DNA of 24,661 nucleotides from CAYZEZ01 sp964477295 (GTDB lineage: Bacteria > Bacteroidota > Bacteroidia > Bacteroidales > SM23-62): the NCBI GenBank assembly GCA_964477295.1, contig CAYZEZ010000028.1, positions 1 to 24,661 on the forward strand, given 5' to 3'. The notes below the pieces were generated by a model that had not been told where the DNA came from, ran no database searches, and was given only the letters and a program-made list of their open reading frames with translations. The position numbers were made by a program, and so were the translations under genes. Positions within the stretch are counted from its first letter, which is position 1. Each line of letters begins with the position of its first letter. Positions 8,477 to 16,537 of the stretch are shown here, one piece after another.

Positions 8477-9334
8477 ATGAGACCAACTAAAATTATAATA
8501 TTAACATTCTCAATCGCAGCTCTTCTCTGGAGGTGCACCGAACGAATAGAGGTGGAGGTCGATAGCACCTATACCCGCCTGGTGGTGGAGGGATACCTGA
8601 CCACCGATACAATGGCACATTCTGTTAAACTCAGTCTTTCGGGCGATTATTTTGCTAATAAACCTGCCGACCGGATCAGTGATGCGCTGGTAAGGATTGA
8701 TGATGGTGATCAGATCGTCGAGCTGACTGAAAGCGAATCTGAAAAGGGCCTGTACCTGACAGAACCGGACTTTCATGGAATACCGGGAAAGACCTATACG
8801 CTTCTTATCAGCCAGGTGGATGTAGATGCAGACGGTGAATATGAAGAATATACTGCTCAGTCAGAACTCCATCCTGTAGCCAGAATGGACTCTATCGGAC
8901 TTGAACTGATGGAGACACCGCACTTTAAGGTCTACCAGGTCCTTGTATACGCCTGGGATCCACCAGAAACCAATTACTATGCTTTTAAAGTATATAAGAA
9001 CAGCACCCTGCTGACAGATACATTGAGTGAACTGATTGTCCAGAACGATGAATTCTTTAATGGCAGCTATACCTATGGCATACCAAGCCAGTTCCTTGAT
9101 CAGGATAAGGAGGGTGAGCTTCTGCTGCCAGGTGATACAGTGACCTTTGAGCTAAACGGGATTACTGAGGAGTATTACCGGTATATTATGGAAGCCCAGA
9201 GCGAAGTGTTTTACCATACTCCAATGTTCAGCGGCCCGCCGGCCAATATAATGTCGAACATCAGCAACGGCGGCCTGGGATTTTTCTCTGCCTACAGCAT
9301 CGAACGTTCAAGTGCCATTCTTGAAGGAGAATAG
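8477..9334 (+). CDS. DUF4249 family lipoprotein
   Basis: Predicted cell-envelope lipoprotein of 285 residues; molecular function unknown. A signal sequence ends in ALLWRC with the lipidation cysteine at residue 20, and the mature N-terminus reads CTERIEVEV. The body has the pattern of the family: RLVVEGYLTTD (about 36-46), short beta-strands such as DALVRIDDGDQ, and the PGKTYTLLI strand. It follows the TonB-dependent receptor on the same strand, and such pairs recur in Bacteroidota, suggesting that it is a surface-exposed accessory of that receptor. The ATG at 8477 is the only start that keeps the signal peptide. The 183-bp gap to the receptor contains repeat DNA, so co-transcription is likely but not certain. 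Confidence 0.82.
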   Translation: MRPTKIIILTFSIAALLWRCTERIEVEVDSTYTRLVVEGYLTTDTMAHSVKLSLSGDYFANKPADRISDALVRIDDGDQIVELTESESEKGLYLTEPDFHGIPGKTYTLLISQVDVDADGEYEEYTAQSELHPVARMDSIGLELMETPHFKVYQVLVYAWDPPETNYYAFKVYKNSTLLTDTLSELIVQNDEFFNGSYTYGIPSQFLDQDKEGELLLPGDTVTFELNGITEEYYRYIMEAQSEVFYHTPMFSGPPANIMSNISNGGLGFFSAYSIERSSAILEGE

Positions 9335-9383
9335 ACTTTCCCGATAAATTCTGAATTAACGTTTTTTAAATCCCGGAGTTGAT

Positions 9384-9391
9384 TATCTTTA
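9384..9391 (+). promoter_or_regulatory. Possible -7 element before the DUF302-zwf-pgl unit
   Basis: TATCTTTA matches seven of eight positions of the Bacteroidota TAnnTTTG -7 element and lies 26 bases before the DUF302 start. A T-rich stretch (9362-9367) sits roughly where a -33 TTTG would be expected, but there is no exact match. A weak call. Confidence 0.25.
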
Positions 9392-9417
9392 TGTACTTAA
9401 CATGAAAATACCTGGCT

Positions 9418-9804
9418 ATGAGTTATTACATTACTGTCAGCACCAAACTCCCTTTTCAGGAAGCCATTGACCGGGTGACGGATGAATTGAAAAACGAAGG
9501 ATTTGGTGTTATAACCACCATTGACGTTAAAAATACCCTGAAGCAGAAGATCGATGTTGATTTCAGGAAATACACCATCCTGGGTGCCTGCAATCCTGTT
9601 TTTGCCCACCAGGCCCTGACAATGGATGACAAGATCGGTACACTTCTCCCATGTAACGTAATCGTTCAGGAAACCGGCAGCGGGACGGAGATTTCTGCCA
9701 TAAATCCCCGGGAATCGATGAAGGGGATACTGGATAGCGACCTGGTTGAATTCGCAGGGGAGATAACAAAAAAGCTGGAATCGGTTATAAAAAAGTTTGA
9801 GTAG
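9418..9804 (+). CDS. DUF302 domain protein
   Basis: Small soluble protein of 128 residues that consists almost entirely of one DUF302 domain. Characteristic stretches are the amphipathic N-terminal helix (FQEAIDRVTDELKNEGFGV), a strand ending in TTIDVKNTLKQK, the YTILGACNP segment, and CNVIVQETGSGTEISAINP. There is no signal peptide or membrane segment. The biochemical role of DUF302 is not established. It ends 12 bp before zwf on the same strand and is probably co-transcribed with zwf and pgl; whether it has a redox or metabolic link to NADPH production cannot be told from sequence. Confidence 0.8.
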   Translation: MSYYITVSTKLPFQEAIDRVTDELKNEGFGVITTIDVKNTLKQKIDVDFRKYTILGACNPVFAHQALTMDDKIGTLLPCNVIVQETGSGTEISAINPRESMKGILDSDLVEFAGEITKKLESVIKKFE

Positions 9805-9816
9805 CCTTTCCCATCG

Positions 9817-11349
9817 ATGGAAAAAGCAGAAAATCAAATCCTGGTAATCTTCGGTGCATCCGGAGATCTGACAGAAAGAAAATTAATCCCGGCCCTGTTC
9901 AGGCTCGGGATGCAAAAGCTTTCACCTGAGCGATTCGTTATACTCGGGCTGGGCAGGACAGAACATACAGACGATTCCTTCCGGGAAAAAATGGATCAGG
10001 CGATCCGGCGTTTTGTTGAATTAGAGAAAGAGGATCTTCCATTGATCCAGGAATTTCTTTATCGCCTGTTCTATCAATCCCTGAATACTTCTGAAACGGC
10101 TGACTACATTTCACTGGCAGGCAGGATAGCTGACCTTGATGAGTCTTATCAAACCAACGGGAATATCATTTTTTACCTTGCCACACCTCCCAGCTTATAC
10201 ATCCCTGTTGCACAGCACCTTGGTGAGGCCGGCCTGGCCAAAACGGATGAACAGGGATGGAGACGGATCATCGTCGAAAAACCGTTTGGGTATGATCTCG
10301 AGTCAAGTAAGCAATTGAATAAAAGTATTTTAGGAATATTTGATGAGGGACAGGTCTACCGGATCGATCACTATCTTGGTAAAGAAACAGTACAGAACCT
10401 CATGGTCACAAGGTTTTCAAACGGGATTTTCGAGCCTGTATGGAACAGGAACTATGTTCACCATGTAGAGATCACCTCTGCCGAAAATATAGGTGTGGAG
10501 GGCAGGGGAGGTTATTATGACCAATCGGGAGCCCTTCTCGATATGTTGCAGAATCATTTGTTGCAGCTGGTTGCCCTGGTTGGAATGGAGCCGCCTGTAT
10601 GGGCTGATTCCAGGTCGATACGAAATGAAATGGTGAAGGTCCTCGAATCGTTGCGGCCGCTCAGCCAGGAGGATGTGAGGAGCAATATAATCCGTGGACA
10701 ATATACAGAGGCAAGGATTAAGGGAAATCAGCTTAAAGGTTACCGGCAGGAGCAAGGTGTGGATCCCGAATCAAGAACTGAAACATACGTTGCCATGAAG
10801 TTTTTCATCGATAACTGGAGATGGAATGGCATTCCGTTTTATATACGTACCGGAAAGTACCTGCCTACCAGGGTAACCGAGATAGTGATACATTTTCAAC
10901 CTACCCCGCATCACATTTTTTGCCGTCATAATGAGGGAATGGATAGTTATAATCAGTTGATTATCAGGATACAGCCAGACGAAGGAATACTTCTGAAGTT
11001 CGGAATGAAGGTGCCCGGAGCGGGTTACCAGGTGCAAAATGTCAATATGGATTTTCACTATTCAAGCCTGTCAGATGCATACCTTCCTGCTGCATATGAA
11101 AGACTGTTGCTCGATTGTATGATGGGCGATTCAACGCTCTATGCGAGGGGCGATGCGGTAGAATCTGCCTGGAAATTTGTCCAACCGATAATAGAAGACT
11201 GGAAATCAAATACAAATAATCCATTACATGGCTATCCGGCCGGCACCTGGGGACCGAAGGAAGCGGACGATCTGATAGAGGGCAAAGGTCTCGCGTGGCG
11301 ATACCCTTGCAAGAACCTTTCAGATGATGGTATTTATTGTGAATTGTAA
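9817..11349 (+). CDS. zwf: Glucose-6-phosphate 1-dehydrogenase
   Basis: Oxidises glucose-6-phosphate to 6-phosphogluconolactone with reduction of NADP, the entry step of the oxidative pentose phosphate pathway. 510 residues, a typical length. Seen: the Rossmann dinucleotide motif GASGDLT at residues 13-19, the IIVEKPFG segment, and the active-site signature RIDHYLGKE at residues 182-190 containing the catalytic His-region and substrate-binding Lys189. The C-terminal domain has the usual RTGKYLP and DAYERLLLD-like stretches (YLPAAYERLLLDCM). The ATG at 9817 is 12 bp after the DUF302 stop. pgl follows 75 bp downstream, but no gnd gene (6-phosphogluconate dehydrogenase) is in this cluster. Confidence 0.97.
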   Translation: MEKAENQILVIFGASGDLTERKLIPALFRLGMQKLSPERFVILGLGRTEHTDDSFREKMDQAIRRFVELEKEDLPLIQEFLYRLFYQSLNTSETADYISLAGRIADLDESYQTNGNIIFYLATPPSLYIPVAQHLGEAGLAKTDEQGWRRIIVEKPFGYDLESSKQLNKSILGIFDEGQVYRIDHYLGKETVQNLMVTRFSNGIFEPVWNRNYVHHVEITSAENIGVEGRGGYYDQSGALLDMLQNHLLQLVALVGMEPPVWADSRSIRNEMVKVLESLRPLSQEDVRSNIIRGQYTEARIKGNQLKGYRQEQGVDPESRTETYVAMKFFIDNWRWNGIPFYIRTGKYLPTRVTEIVIHFQPTPHHIFCRHNEGMDSYNQLIIRIQPDEGILLKFGMKVPGAGYQVQNVNMDFHYSSLSDAYLPAAYERLLLDCMMGDSTLYARGDAVESAWKFVQPIIEDWKSNTNNPLHGYPAGTWGPKEADDLIEGKGLAWRYPCKNLSDDGIYCEL

Positions 11350-11424
11350 TAATTTTAAATCCAATCCTCAACACCCACACCCTCTGCGCACCATTCACTG
11401 ATCACTGGTAAATTTTTTCGCAAC

Positions 11425-12159
11425 ATGGAAAATCAAAGGAAATATATATTTCAAGATCCTGAAAAAATTTCCATTGTCCTGGCTGAAAAGGTACTGAACC
11501 TGCTGAAGGATTCAGTTATCGAGAAAAAACCATTTTACATGGCCATCTCGGGCGGACGGACACCTAAAATCCTTTTTGAACACATTACATCAATTTACCA
11601 GGATCCCCGCCACTGGGATCATGTCCATTTCTATTTCGTTGATGAGAGATGTGTCCAACCCGACCACCCGGATAGTAATTACGGTATGATTTATGAAACA
11701 TTGTTGCGTTATTTGTCATCGCCACTGGATAATATTCACAGGATAAAAGGGGAGGAGGATCCTGATGCAGAAGCCATAAGATATGAAAGGTTAATCCTTG
11801 ACCAGGTACCCATGTATGACGATTTTCCATGCTTTGACCTGGTGTTGCTTGGAATGGGTGCGGACGGACATACTGCATCTGTTTTTCCGCATGAAATGGA
11901 ACTTTTTAATTCTTCTGAATTATGTGAAGTTGGAACTCACCCGGAATCAGGACAAAAAAGGATCACCCTCACAGGCAAAGTGATCAATAATGCCAGGAAT
12001 ATTTTCTTTATTGTTACAGGGAAGGAAAAGTCAGCTGTCCTGGCCAGGATACTGGAGAAAGGAGATAGGATGAAGTTTCCTGCAGGCCTGGTTGAACCAC
12101 ATCACGGAAAACTGGAGTGGTTCCTGGATAATGATGCTGCAAGACTATTACGCAAATAA
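11425..12159 (+). CDS. pgl: 6-phosphogluconolactonase
   Basis: Hydrolyses 6-phosphogluconolactone to 6-phosphogluconate, the second oxidative pentose phosphate step. 244 residues, of the DevB/NagB-like lactonase type. Seen: AISGGRTPKILF (about 40-51), FYFVDERCVQPD with the conserved VDER at 72-75, DSNYGM (84-89), and LLGMGADGHTASVFP with the catalytic His149. These motifs fit a lactonase better than glucosamine-6-phosphate deaminase. It follows zwf on the same strand and ends at a convergent hairpin terminator. Confidence 0.94.
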   Translation: MENQRKYIFQDPEKISIVLAEKVLNLLKDSVIEKKPFYMAISGGRTPKILFEHITSIYQDPRHWDHVHFYFVDERCVQPDHPDSNYGMIYETLLRYLSSPLDNIHRIKGEEDPDAEAIRYERLILDQVPMYDDFPCFDLVLLGMGADGHTASVFPHEMELFNSSELCEVGTHPESGQKRITLTGKVINNARNIFFIVTGKEKSAVLARILEKGDRMKFPAGLVEPHHGKLEWFLDNDAARLLRK

Positions 12160-12186
12160 AAAGAGAGCAGCTTGCGCTGCTCCCTT
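12158..12186. terminator. Bidirectional hairpin terminator between convergent genes
   Basis: GAGCAGC (12165-12171), loop TTGC, GCTGCTC (12176-12182) form a 7-bp stem between pgl (+) and the convergent secreted-protein gene (-). Read on the minus strand the stem is followed by a T-rich tract (CTTTTTATTTG); on the plus strand it is followed by CCTTTACT. It therefore fits a rho-independent terminator best for the minus-strand gene and probably serves both. Confidence 0.65.
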
Positions 12187-12213
12187 TACTATGCTTCATT
12201 CCCATGTTTTTCC

Positions 12214-13188
12214 TTAGTAAATATTAATCTGGTGTGTCTTTCGTATCACCATTTCTGGCTTGCCGTCATAAAGGCTGATTAATCCTGTTGCCCAGATATA
12301 CCTGTTTTCAAAGAAGAATTCAGGATGTCTTGCGAAATGTCTGGCTTTACTGCCCGGGATGATCACTGTAAAATCGTGATACGGATAATTAGCCCCGAAA
12401 TAAAGAAAATATTCATCTGTTCTGCTGCTGTACCATACATCATTAACCCTGCCGTATACATTCATCACATCTCCGATATAGAAACCTGCATCATATGCCG
12501 AGATAGTATTTATTGAGTATCCTATCGGGTAGTACCAGTACCTGTATTCGGGATAGATCAACCTGTATTCCCTGTACATCTTGTTGGTCCAGATAACGTG
12601 TGTGTAAACCGGTGCACGGTATGCATGGTAAACCCTCCTGTATTCAATCGACCTTGGCCTGTTAACATTGGTAACCTGCCTGTGGTATACAGTCCTGTTA
12701 GGAGTTTGATATACCTTGCGCTGGCTTTGATTCACAGTCTTGTTACCGGTGTTTTCAGATCTTCCGGTTGTGGAATTTACCCTCCTTGATTCATAGGTTA
12801 CCCCTTTTTCCCGGGTAATATTTTTATGAATATCGGTTCTGCGATTATCTATCCTTTCGGTATTAATCCCGGATCCTGATCTGTTGTTACCACCAGTATT
12901 GCTTCTGGTTCTGTAGGTCGTACTCCTGTTGTTCTCACTCTGGCGATTGTTGTACGACTTATTATTATTACCTGTATTCGTATTGGTCCTGTAAGTCGTA
13001 TTACGGTTGTTCTCATTCTGATGGTTATCATTCGACTTGCTCTTCTGATCCGTAGACCGTCTAACGGTCACTTCACTTTTTTTCCTTTCATCGCTGCGTT
13101 GATCGCTGCTTCCGCTTCTTGAAGTCCTCTGTGCACCTGCAGCCATGAAGATCAGTGAAAGGATCGATATGAAAATAAGTTTTTTCAT
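12214..13188 (-). CDS. Secreted low-complexity protein with C-terminal OB-fold-like domain
   Basis: Predicted exported protein of 324 residues, not assigned to a named family. The start at 13188 (MKKLIFISIL...) is chosen because it begins a clean signal peptide ending at AAGA-Q (residue 19/20); the open frame extends 44 codons further upstream, but that extension masks the signal. Residues 20-160 are rich in Arg, Asn, Ser and Thr and contain a 26-residue repeat (ENNRNTTYRT at 59, ENNRSTTYRT at 85). Residues 160-225 are rich in Tyr and Arg. The C-terminus (about 236-323) has the pattern seen in small OB-fold domains attached to bacterial nucleases: GDVMNVYGRV, FLYFGANYP, DFTVIIPG, ATGLISLYDGKPEMVI, HQI. 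Binding of nucleic acid or polysaccharide outside the cell is an inference. Confidence 0.78.
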   Translation of the reverse strand: MKKLIFISILSLIFMAAGAQRTSRSGSSDQRSDERKKSEVTVRRSTDQKSKSNDNHQNENNRNTTYRTNTNTGNNNKSYNNRQSENNRSTTYRTRSNTGGNNRSGSGINTERIDNRRTDIHKNITREKGVTYESRRVNSTTGRSENTGNKTVNQSQRKVYQTPNRTVYHRQVTNVNRPRSIEYRRVYHAYRAPVYTHVIWTNKMYREYRLIYPEYRYWYYPIGYSINTISAYDAGFYIGDVMNVYGRVNDVWYSSRTDEYFLYFGANYPYHDFTVIIPGSKARHFARHPEFFFENRYIWATGLISLYDGKPEMVIRKTHQINIY

Positions 13189-13323
13189 GACTTTTGTATA
13201 TTTAAGGTTATTATGATTAATGAATTGCAAAATCTTTGCCAAAACCCATCTTTTCGAACATGATCGTATTATATCATACCCAGGACAGTGTTTTTTATAA
13301 GGAAATCCCCTATTTGTCATAGG

Positions 13324-13355
13324 TTTCTTTATGTTCTTGATATTTTATAATTTTA
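13324..13355 (+). promoter_or_regulatory. Weak promoter candidate before the PP2C-OLD unit
   Basis: TTTC (13324-13327), 20 bases, then TAATTTTA (13348-13355), compared with the Bacteroidota -33 TTTG and -7 TAnnTTTG. Each element has one mismatch. The -7 ends 15 bases before the ATG at 13371. Spacing is right, sequence match is only partial. Confidence 0.25.
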
Positions 13356-13370
13356 CTGGTTCCTTAAGGC

Positions 13371-14213
13371 ATGGATATGGATTACTATAAGGAAATTACA
13401 TTCGAACAGGACCTGATTGCGAAGATCAGCGAACAGAAAGACAAAATTGAGTTCCAGCAGCAGGAACTTGAGGAAAGCCTTCGTTATGCCGGTTCGATAC
13501 AATCTGCTTTATTGCCAGAGGAACAGGTATTTACAAAATTATTTGCAGATAGCTTTATCTTGTTTAAGCCCAGGGATATTGTTAGCGGTGATTTTTTCTG
13601 GATACACAGAAAGAATTCTGTTGTTGCGGTGGCCGCTGCAGATTGTACAGGACACGGTGTTCCGGGAGCTTTCATGAGTATTCTGGGGATATCTTTTCTG
13701 AATGAAATAGTTAGCAAATGCATCCCAAAAGCCAATACAATTCTGAATAAATTGCGCGAAAACGTAATGAAAACCCTTCATCAGACAGGTACCCGGAGTG
13801 AACATAAGGATGGGATGGATATTTCCATGTGTGTGATCGATCTGGATCAAATGGAATTACAGTTTTCCGGGGCATTTAATCCACTTTATTTAATCCGGAA
13901 TGATGAATTAATTGAAGTAAGGGGGGATAAGATGCCAATTGGTATTGCCTACATCACGGAAACCTCATTTACAAATTATAAGATGCCGATCATGCAGGAT
14001 GACCAGATCTATCTTTTTTCCGATGGATTTGCCGATCAGTTTGGCGGGCCCGAAGAGAAAAAATTCCGGTATGGACCATTCAAAGAACTTCTCCTGAGTA
14101 TTAGCAAACAGAAAATGGAGAAACAAAGGATATTGCTTGATAAGAAATTTAACCACTGGATGGGTGATGTGGAACAGGTGGATGATGTCCTGGTAATTGG
14201 TTTGAAAATATAA
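13371..14213 (+). CDS. SpoIIE-type PP2C serine/threonine phosphatase
   Basis: Metal-dependent phosphatase of 280 residues. A short N-terminal coiled coil (about 12-38) leads directly into the catalytic domain; no sensor, receiver or membrane domain is present, so input must come from a partner. Metal-binding motifs seen: FKPRDIVSGDFFW with Asp74, AADCTGHGVPGAFMS with Asp91 and Gly94, LFSDGFADQFGG with Asp218 and Asp222, and QVDDVLVIG with Asp271 and Asp272. This is the SpoIIE/RsbU branch that often acts on anti-sigma-factor antagonists or other phosphoproteins. The OLD-family gene starts 5 bp after its stop, so the two genes are almost certainly one transcript. The substrate is unknown. Confidence 0.9.
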   Translation: MDMDYYKEITFEQDLIAKISEQKDKIEFQQQELEESLRYAGSIQSALLPEEQVFTKLFADSFILFKPRDIVSGDFFWIHRKNSVVAVAAADCTGHGVPGAFMSILGISFLNEIVSKCIPKANTILNKLRENVMKTLHQTGTRSEHKDGMDISMCVIDLDQMELQFSGAFNPLYLIRNDELIEVRGDKMPIGIAYITETSFTNYKMPIMQDDQIYLFSDGFADQFGGPEEKKFRYGPFKELLLSISKQKMEKQRILLDKKFNHWMGDVEQVDDVLVIGLKI

Positions 14214-14218
14214 AATCC

Positions 14219-16537
14219 ATGTTTTTCAAGAGATTCAGGATAAAAAATTTCAGATCGATCGTCGATACAGGCTGGCACGATGTTGCCTCTGATAATATCA
14301 CAGGAATCATCGGGCAGAATGAATCGGGTAAGACCTCGATCCTGGAAGGACTCTACAGCTTTTACACAGGAGAGATTACTGAAGATATATTACGTTCTGA
14401 TCTGTCGCTGCCGGTGGTCTCATGTTCCTTTGAGGCAAGTACCAGGAATCTTAAAAAGATATTGAATGAAAAAAGGATACCTGAAAAGGTCATTCAGCGC
14501 GTTGAAGAGACCGGTTTGATCACTATCGTCAGGACCTGGGCAGCAGACAGGTCAAGCCATCTGTCTTTCGGGGATGAACAGATAGCTGAATACTTTCGGG
14601 AATTAGAGAAGCAAAAAGCCGAAATGGAACAAAGGACGGAAGAAGAGTGCATCCGGATTATCAATGATGCCGAAAATGCAGAAAAGGAGTTCAGCAAAGG
14701 GGTACAGGATAAAGTCCAGGAGCAAAAAGAACTGAATATCCTTAATGCAAGGAAGTCAAAGGTGCAGAAAACTTTTAACCGGAATCCGGGACCGGAAAAT
14801 AAAAGGGTACTGGATAAGGTGATCATGGAATATGAAAGATCGCAAAAGCACCTGAATAAGATTGAAAAAGGAATTGAGGTTAAGTCGGCCCGGGCGAATG
14901 AATTATCCGAAAAGGCAAGGTTTGCAAAATGGTGCCTGGAAACATCAGCTGAATTGGAGGGCTATCGGGAGAAATTTGACTCGATTCAAAGGAAACAGAA
15001 GAGTTTGCAATATCACTATGATGAAATATCTGATAGCCGTGAGAAGAGACGAATGGGGACCCGTTTAAATAAGGTCAATGCAGAATACAATGATTACAAA
15101 GCCAGAGTTGAAAAAGGGTCCGCAACCGTATCATTCAGGAAAGCAGTTACAGCCAGGATACTGAAAGGTGTGGACCCGGGGGACGCTGAAGATATGGTAG
15201 AAAAAGAGATTGAGAAGCAATTATCATACTATACTCTGGAAGAACTTGCTGTTGAATCATTTAAATATATTCCGGCGATTGAATTGTTCGAGGATTTCAG
15301 CAGTCTGCTTCCAAACAGAATCGATCTGGATGATATTTTTGATGATTTTGCCCATGTTGAGGGATTTAAGGCAGCTCGTAACTTTCTTACCATTGCCGGC
15401 CTGAACGAAAGGTTTTTTGATGAGCAGAACAGCCGGATCATGAAACAGAAAATTGAAAAACTCAATAATGAGATTACTCTTGATTTTCAGGACTACTGGC
15501 GCCAGAGCATTGGCAAGCAGAACAAGATTAAAATAAATTTTGAACTTGAACATTACGATGTCAATAATCCTGAAAAGGTAGGACGCCCTTATCTTGAATT
15601 CTGGATTAAAGACGATCAGGACAGATTATATCCCAAGCAAAGAAGCAGGGGTGTGAGGTGGTTCCTGTCCTTTTATCTCGAATTGAAAGCGAGTGCCCTT
15701 GAATATAGCGACAGGGGCAGGGTATTCCTGATCGATGAACCGGGTTTAAGCCTTCATGCAAGGGCACAGGAAGATGTTTTAAAAGTTTTTGAAGACATAA
15801 AGGAGAACATTCAGATAATTTACACAACACATTCACCACACCTGATCAACATGAACAAATTGTACAGGTTACTGGCTGTGCAGCGGGCAATTGAGGATGA
15901 TATGAAAAGTGAAACTGTAATATTTAATGCCAAATCGTTAAATGAGGCTTCCACGGATACACTTTCTCCTATTTACACCCTGATGGGAACCAAAATGAGT
16001 GACCACCAGTTTGTGAAAAAGAAAAATAACGTCATAGTGGAGGATATGCCAACCTATCACTATTTAAAATCGTTGTTCTCCATGCTGGATTTTAAAAAGG
16101 AAATCTATTTTCTACCTGCTACTGATGTGCTGAATGTACCCACTTTAGTTAACCTCCTTCTGGGCTGGAAACTCGATTATTTTGTATTATTGGATGATGA
16201 CCAGTCTGGGAACCTTGTGTATAACGACCTGAAAGCCAACTTGTTCAATAATGATGAAAAACAAGCATCCAGGAAGCTTCTTAAGATGGAAGAGGTGTAT
16301 AATATCGAAGATCTTTTCTCTACCATCGATTTCAAAAATTTTATCCTTCATGAGCGGGTTGGCATCACGGAGTCGAACTCTGAATATATCGAGAACAATA
16401 ATCTGTCAAGAAATATGCTGGCATCGGGCTTTGTCCTTCACATGCAGAACAAAAAGATCTCTCTTGAGGATTTTGATGATGAGACAAGGGAGAATATCGA
16501 TGGCCTGGTTCGCAAACTTGAAAAGATACTTTCCTGA
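14219..16537 (+). CDS. OLD-family ATPase with C-terminal TOPRIM domain
   Basis: 772-residue protein related to overcoming-lysogenisation-defect nucleases (the GajA/OLD superfamily). Seen: an ABC-type ATPase N-terminus beginning FKRFRIKNFRSI with Walker A GQNESGKTS at 32-40; a long charged coiled-coil insertion (about 115-290); the second ATPase half with Walker B VFLIDEPG (Asp506, Glu507) and the switch histidine in TTHSPHLI (His538); then a TOPRIM-like domain (about 600-740) with VIVEDMPTYHYL (Glu608) and the aspartate cluster LLDDDQSG (Asp659-661). In typical TOPRIMs the first motif reads EGxxD; here it is EDMPT, so one acidic position is lost. The role could be DNA repair or anti-phage defence; sequence alone does not decide. 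It is transcribed with the upstream PP2C gene. Confidence 0.85.
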   Translation: MFFKRFRIKNFRSIVDTGWHDVASDNITGIIGQNESGKTSILEGLYSFYTGEITEDILRSDLSLPVVSCSFEASTRNLKKILNEKRIPEKVIQRVEETGLITIVRTWAADRSSHLSFGDEQIAEYFRELEKQKAEMEQRTEEECIRIINDAENAEKEFSKGVQDKVQEQKELNILNARKSKVQKTFNRNPGPENKRVLDKVIMEYERSQKHLNKIEKGIEVKSARANELSEKARFAKWCLETSAELEGYREKFDSIQRKQKSLQYHYDEISDSREKRRMGTRLNKVNAEYNDYKARVEKGSATVSFRKAVTARILKGVDPGDAEDMVEKEIEKQLSYYTLEELAVESFKYIPAIELFEDFSSLLPNRIDLDDIFDDFAHVEGFKAARNFLTIAGLNERFFDEQNSRIMKQKIEKLNNEITLDFQDYWRQSIGKQNKIKINFELEHYDVNNPEKVGRPYLEFWIKDDQDRLYPKQRSRGVRWFLSFYLELKASALEYSDRGRVFLIDEPGLSLHARAQEDVLKVFEDIKENIQIIYTTHSPHLINMNKLYRLLAVQRAIEDDMKSETVIFNAKSLNEASTDTLSPIYTLMGTKMSDHQFVKKKNNVIVEDMPTYHYLKSLFSMLDFKKEIYFLPATDVLNVPTLVNLLLGWKLDYFVLLDDDQSGNLVYNDLKANLFNNDEKQASRKLLKMEEVYNIEDLFSTIDFKNFILHERVGITESNSEYIENNNLSRNMLASGFVLHMQNKKISLEDFDDETRENIDGLVRKLEKILS

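Noticed and set aside
11350..11424. Further heptamer array between zwf and pgl
   Set aside because: A few CAC-rich steps (around 11390-11412) hint at a period of 7, but the units are too diverged to support a call.
13189..13320. 44-codon N-terminal extension of the secreted OB-fold-like protein
   Set aside because: The extension is not signal-like, and the internal ATG at 13188 gives a classical signal peptide directly.
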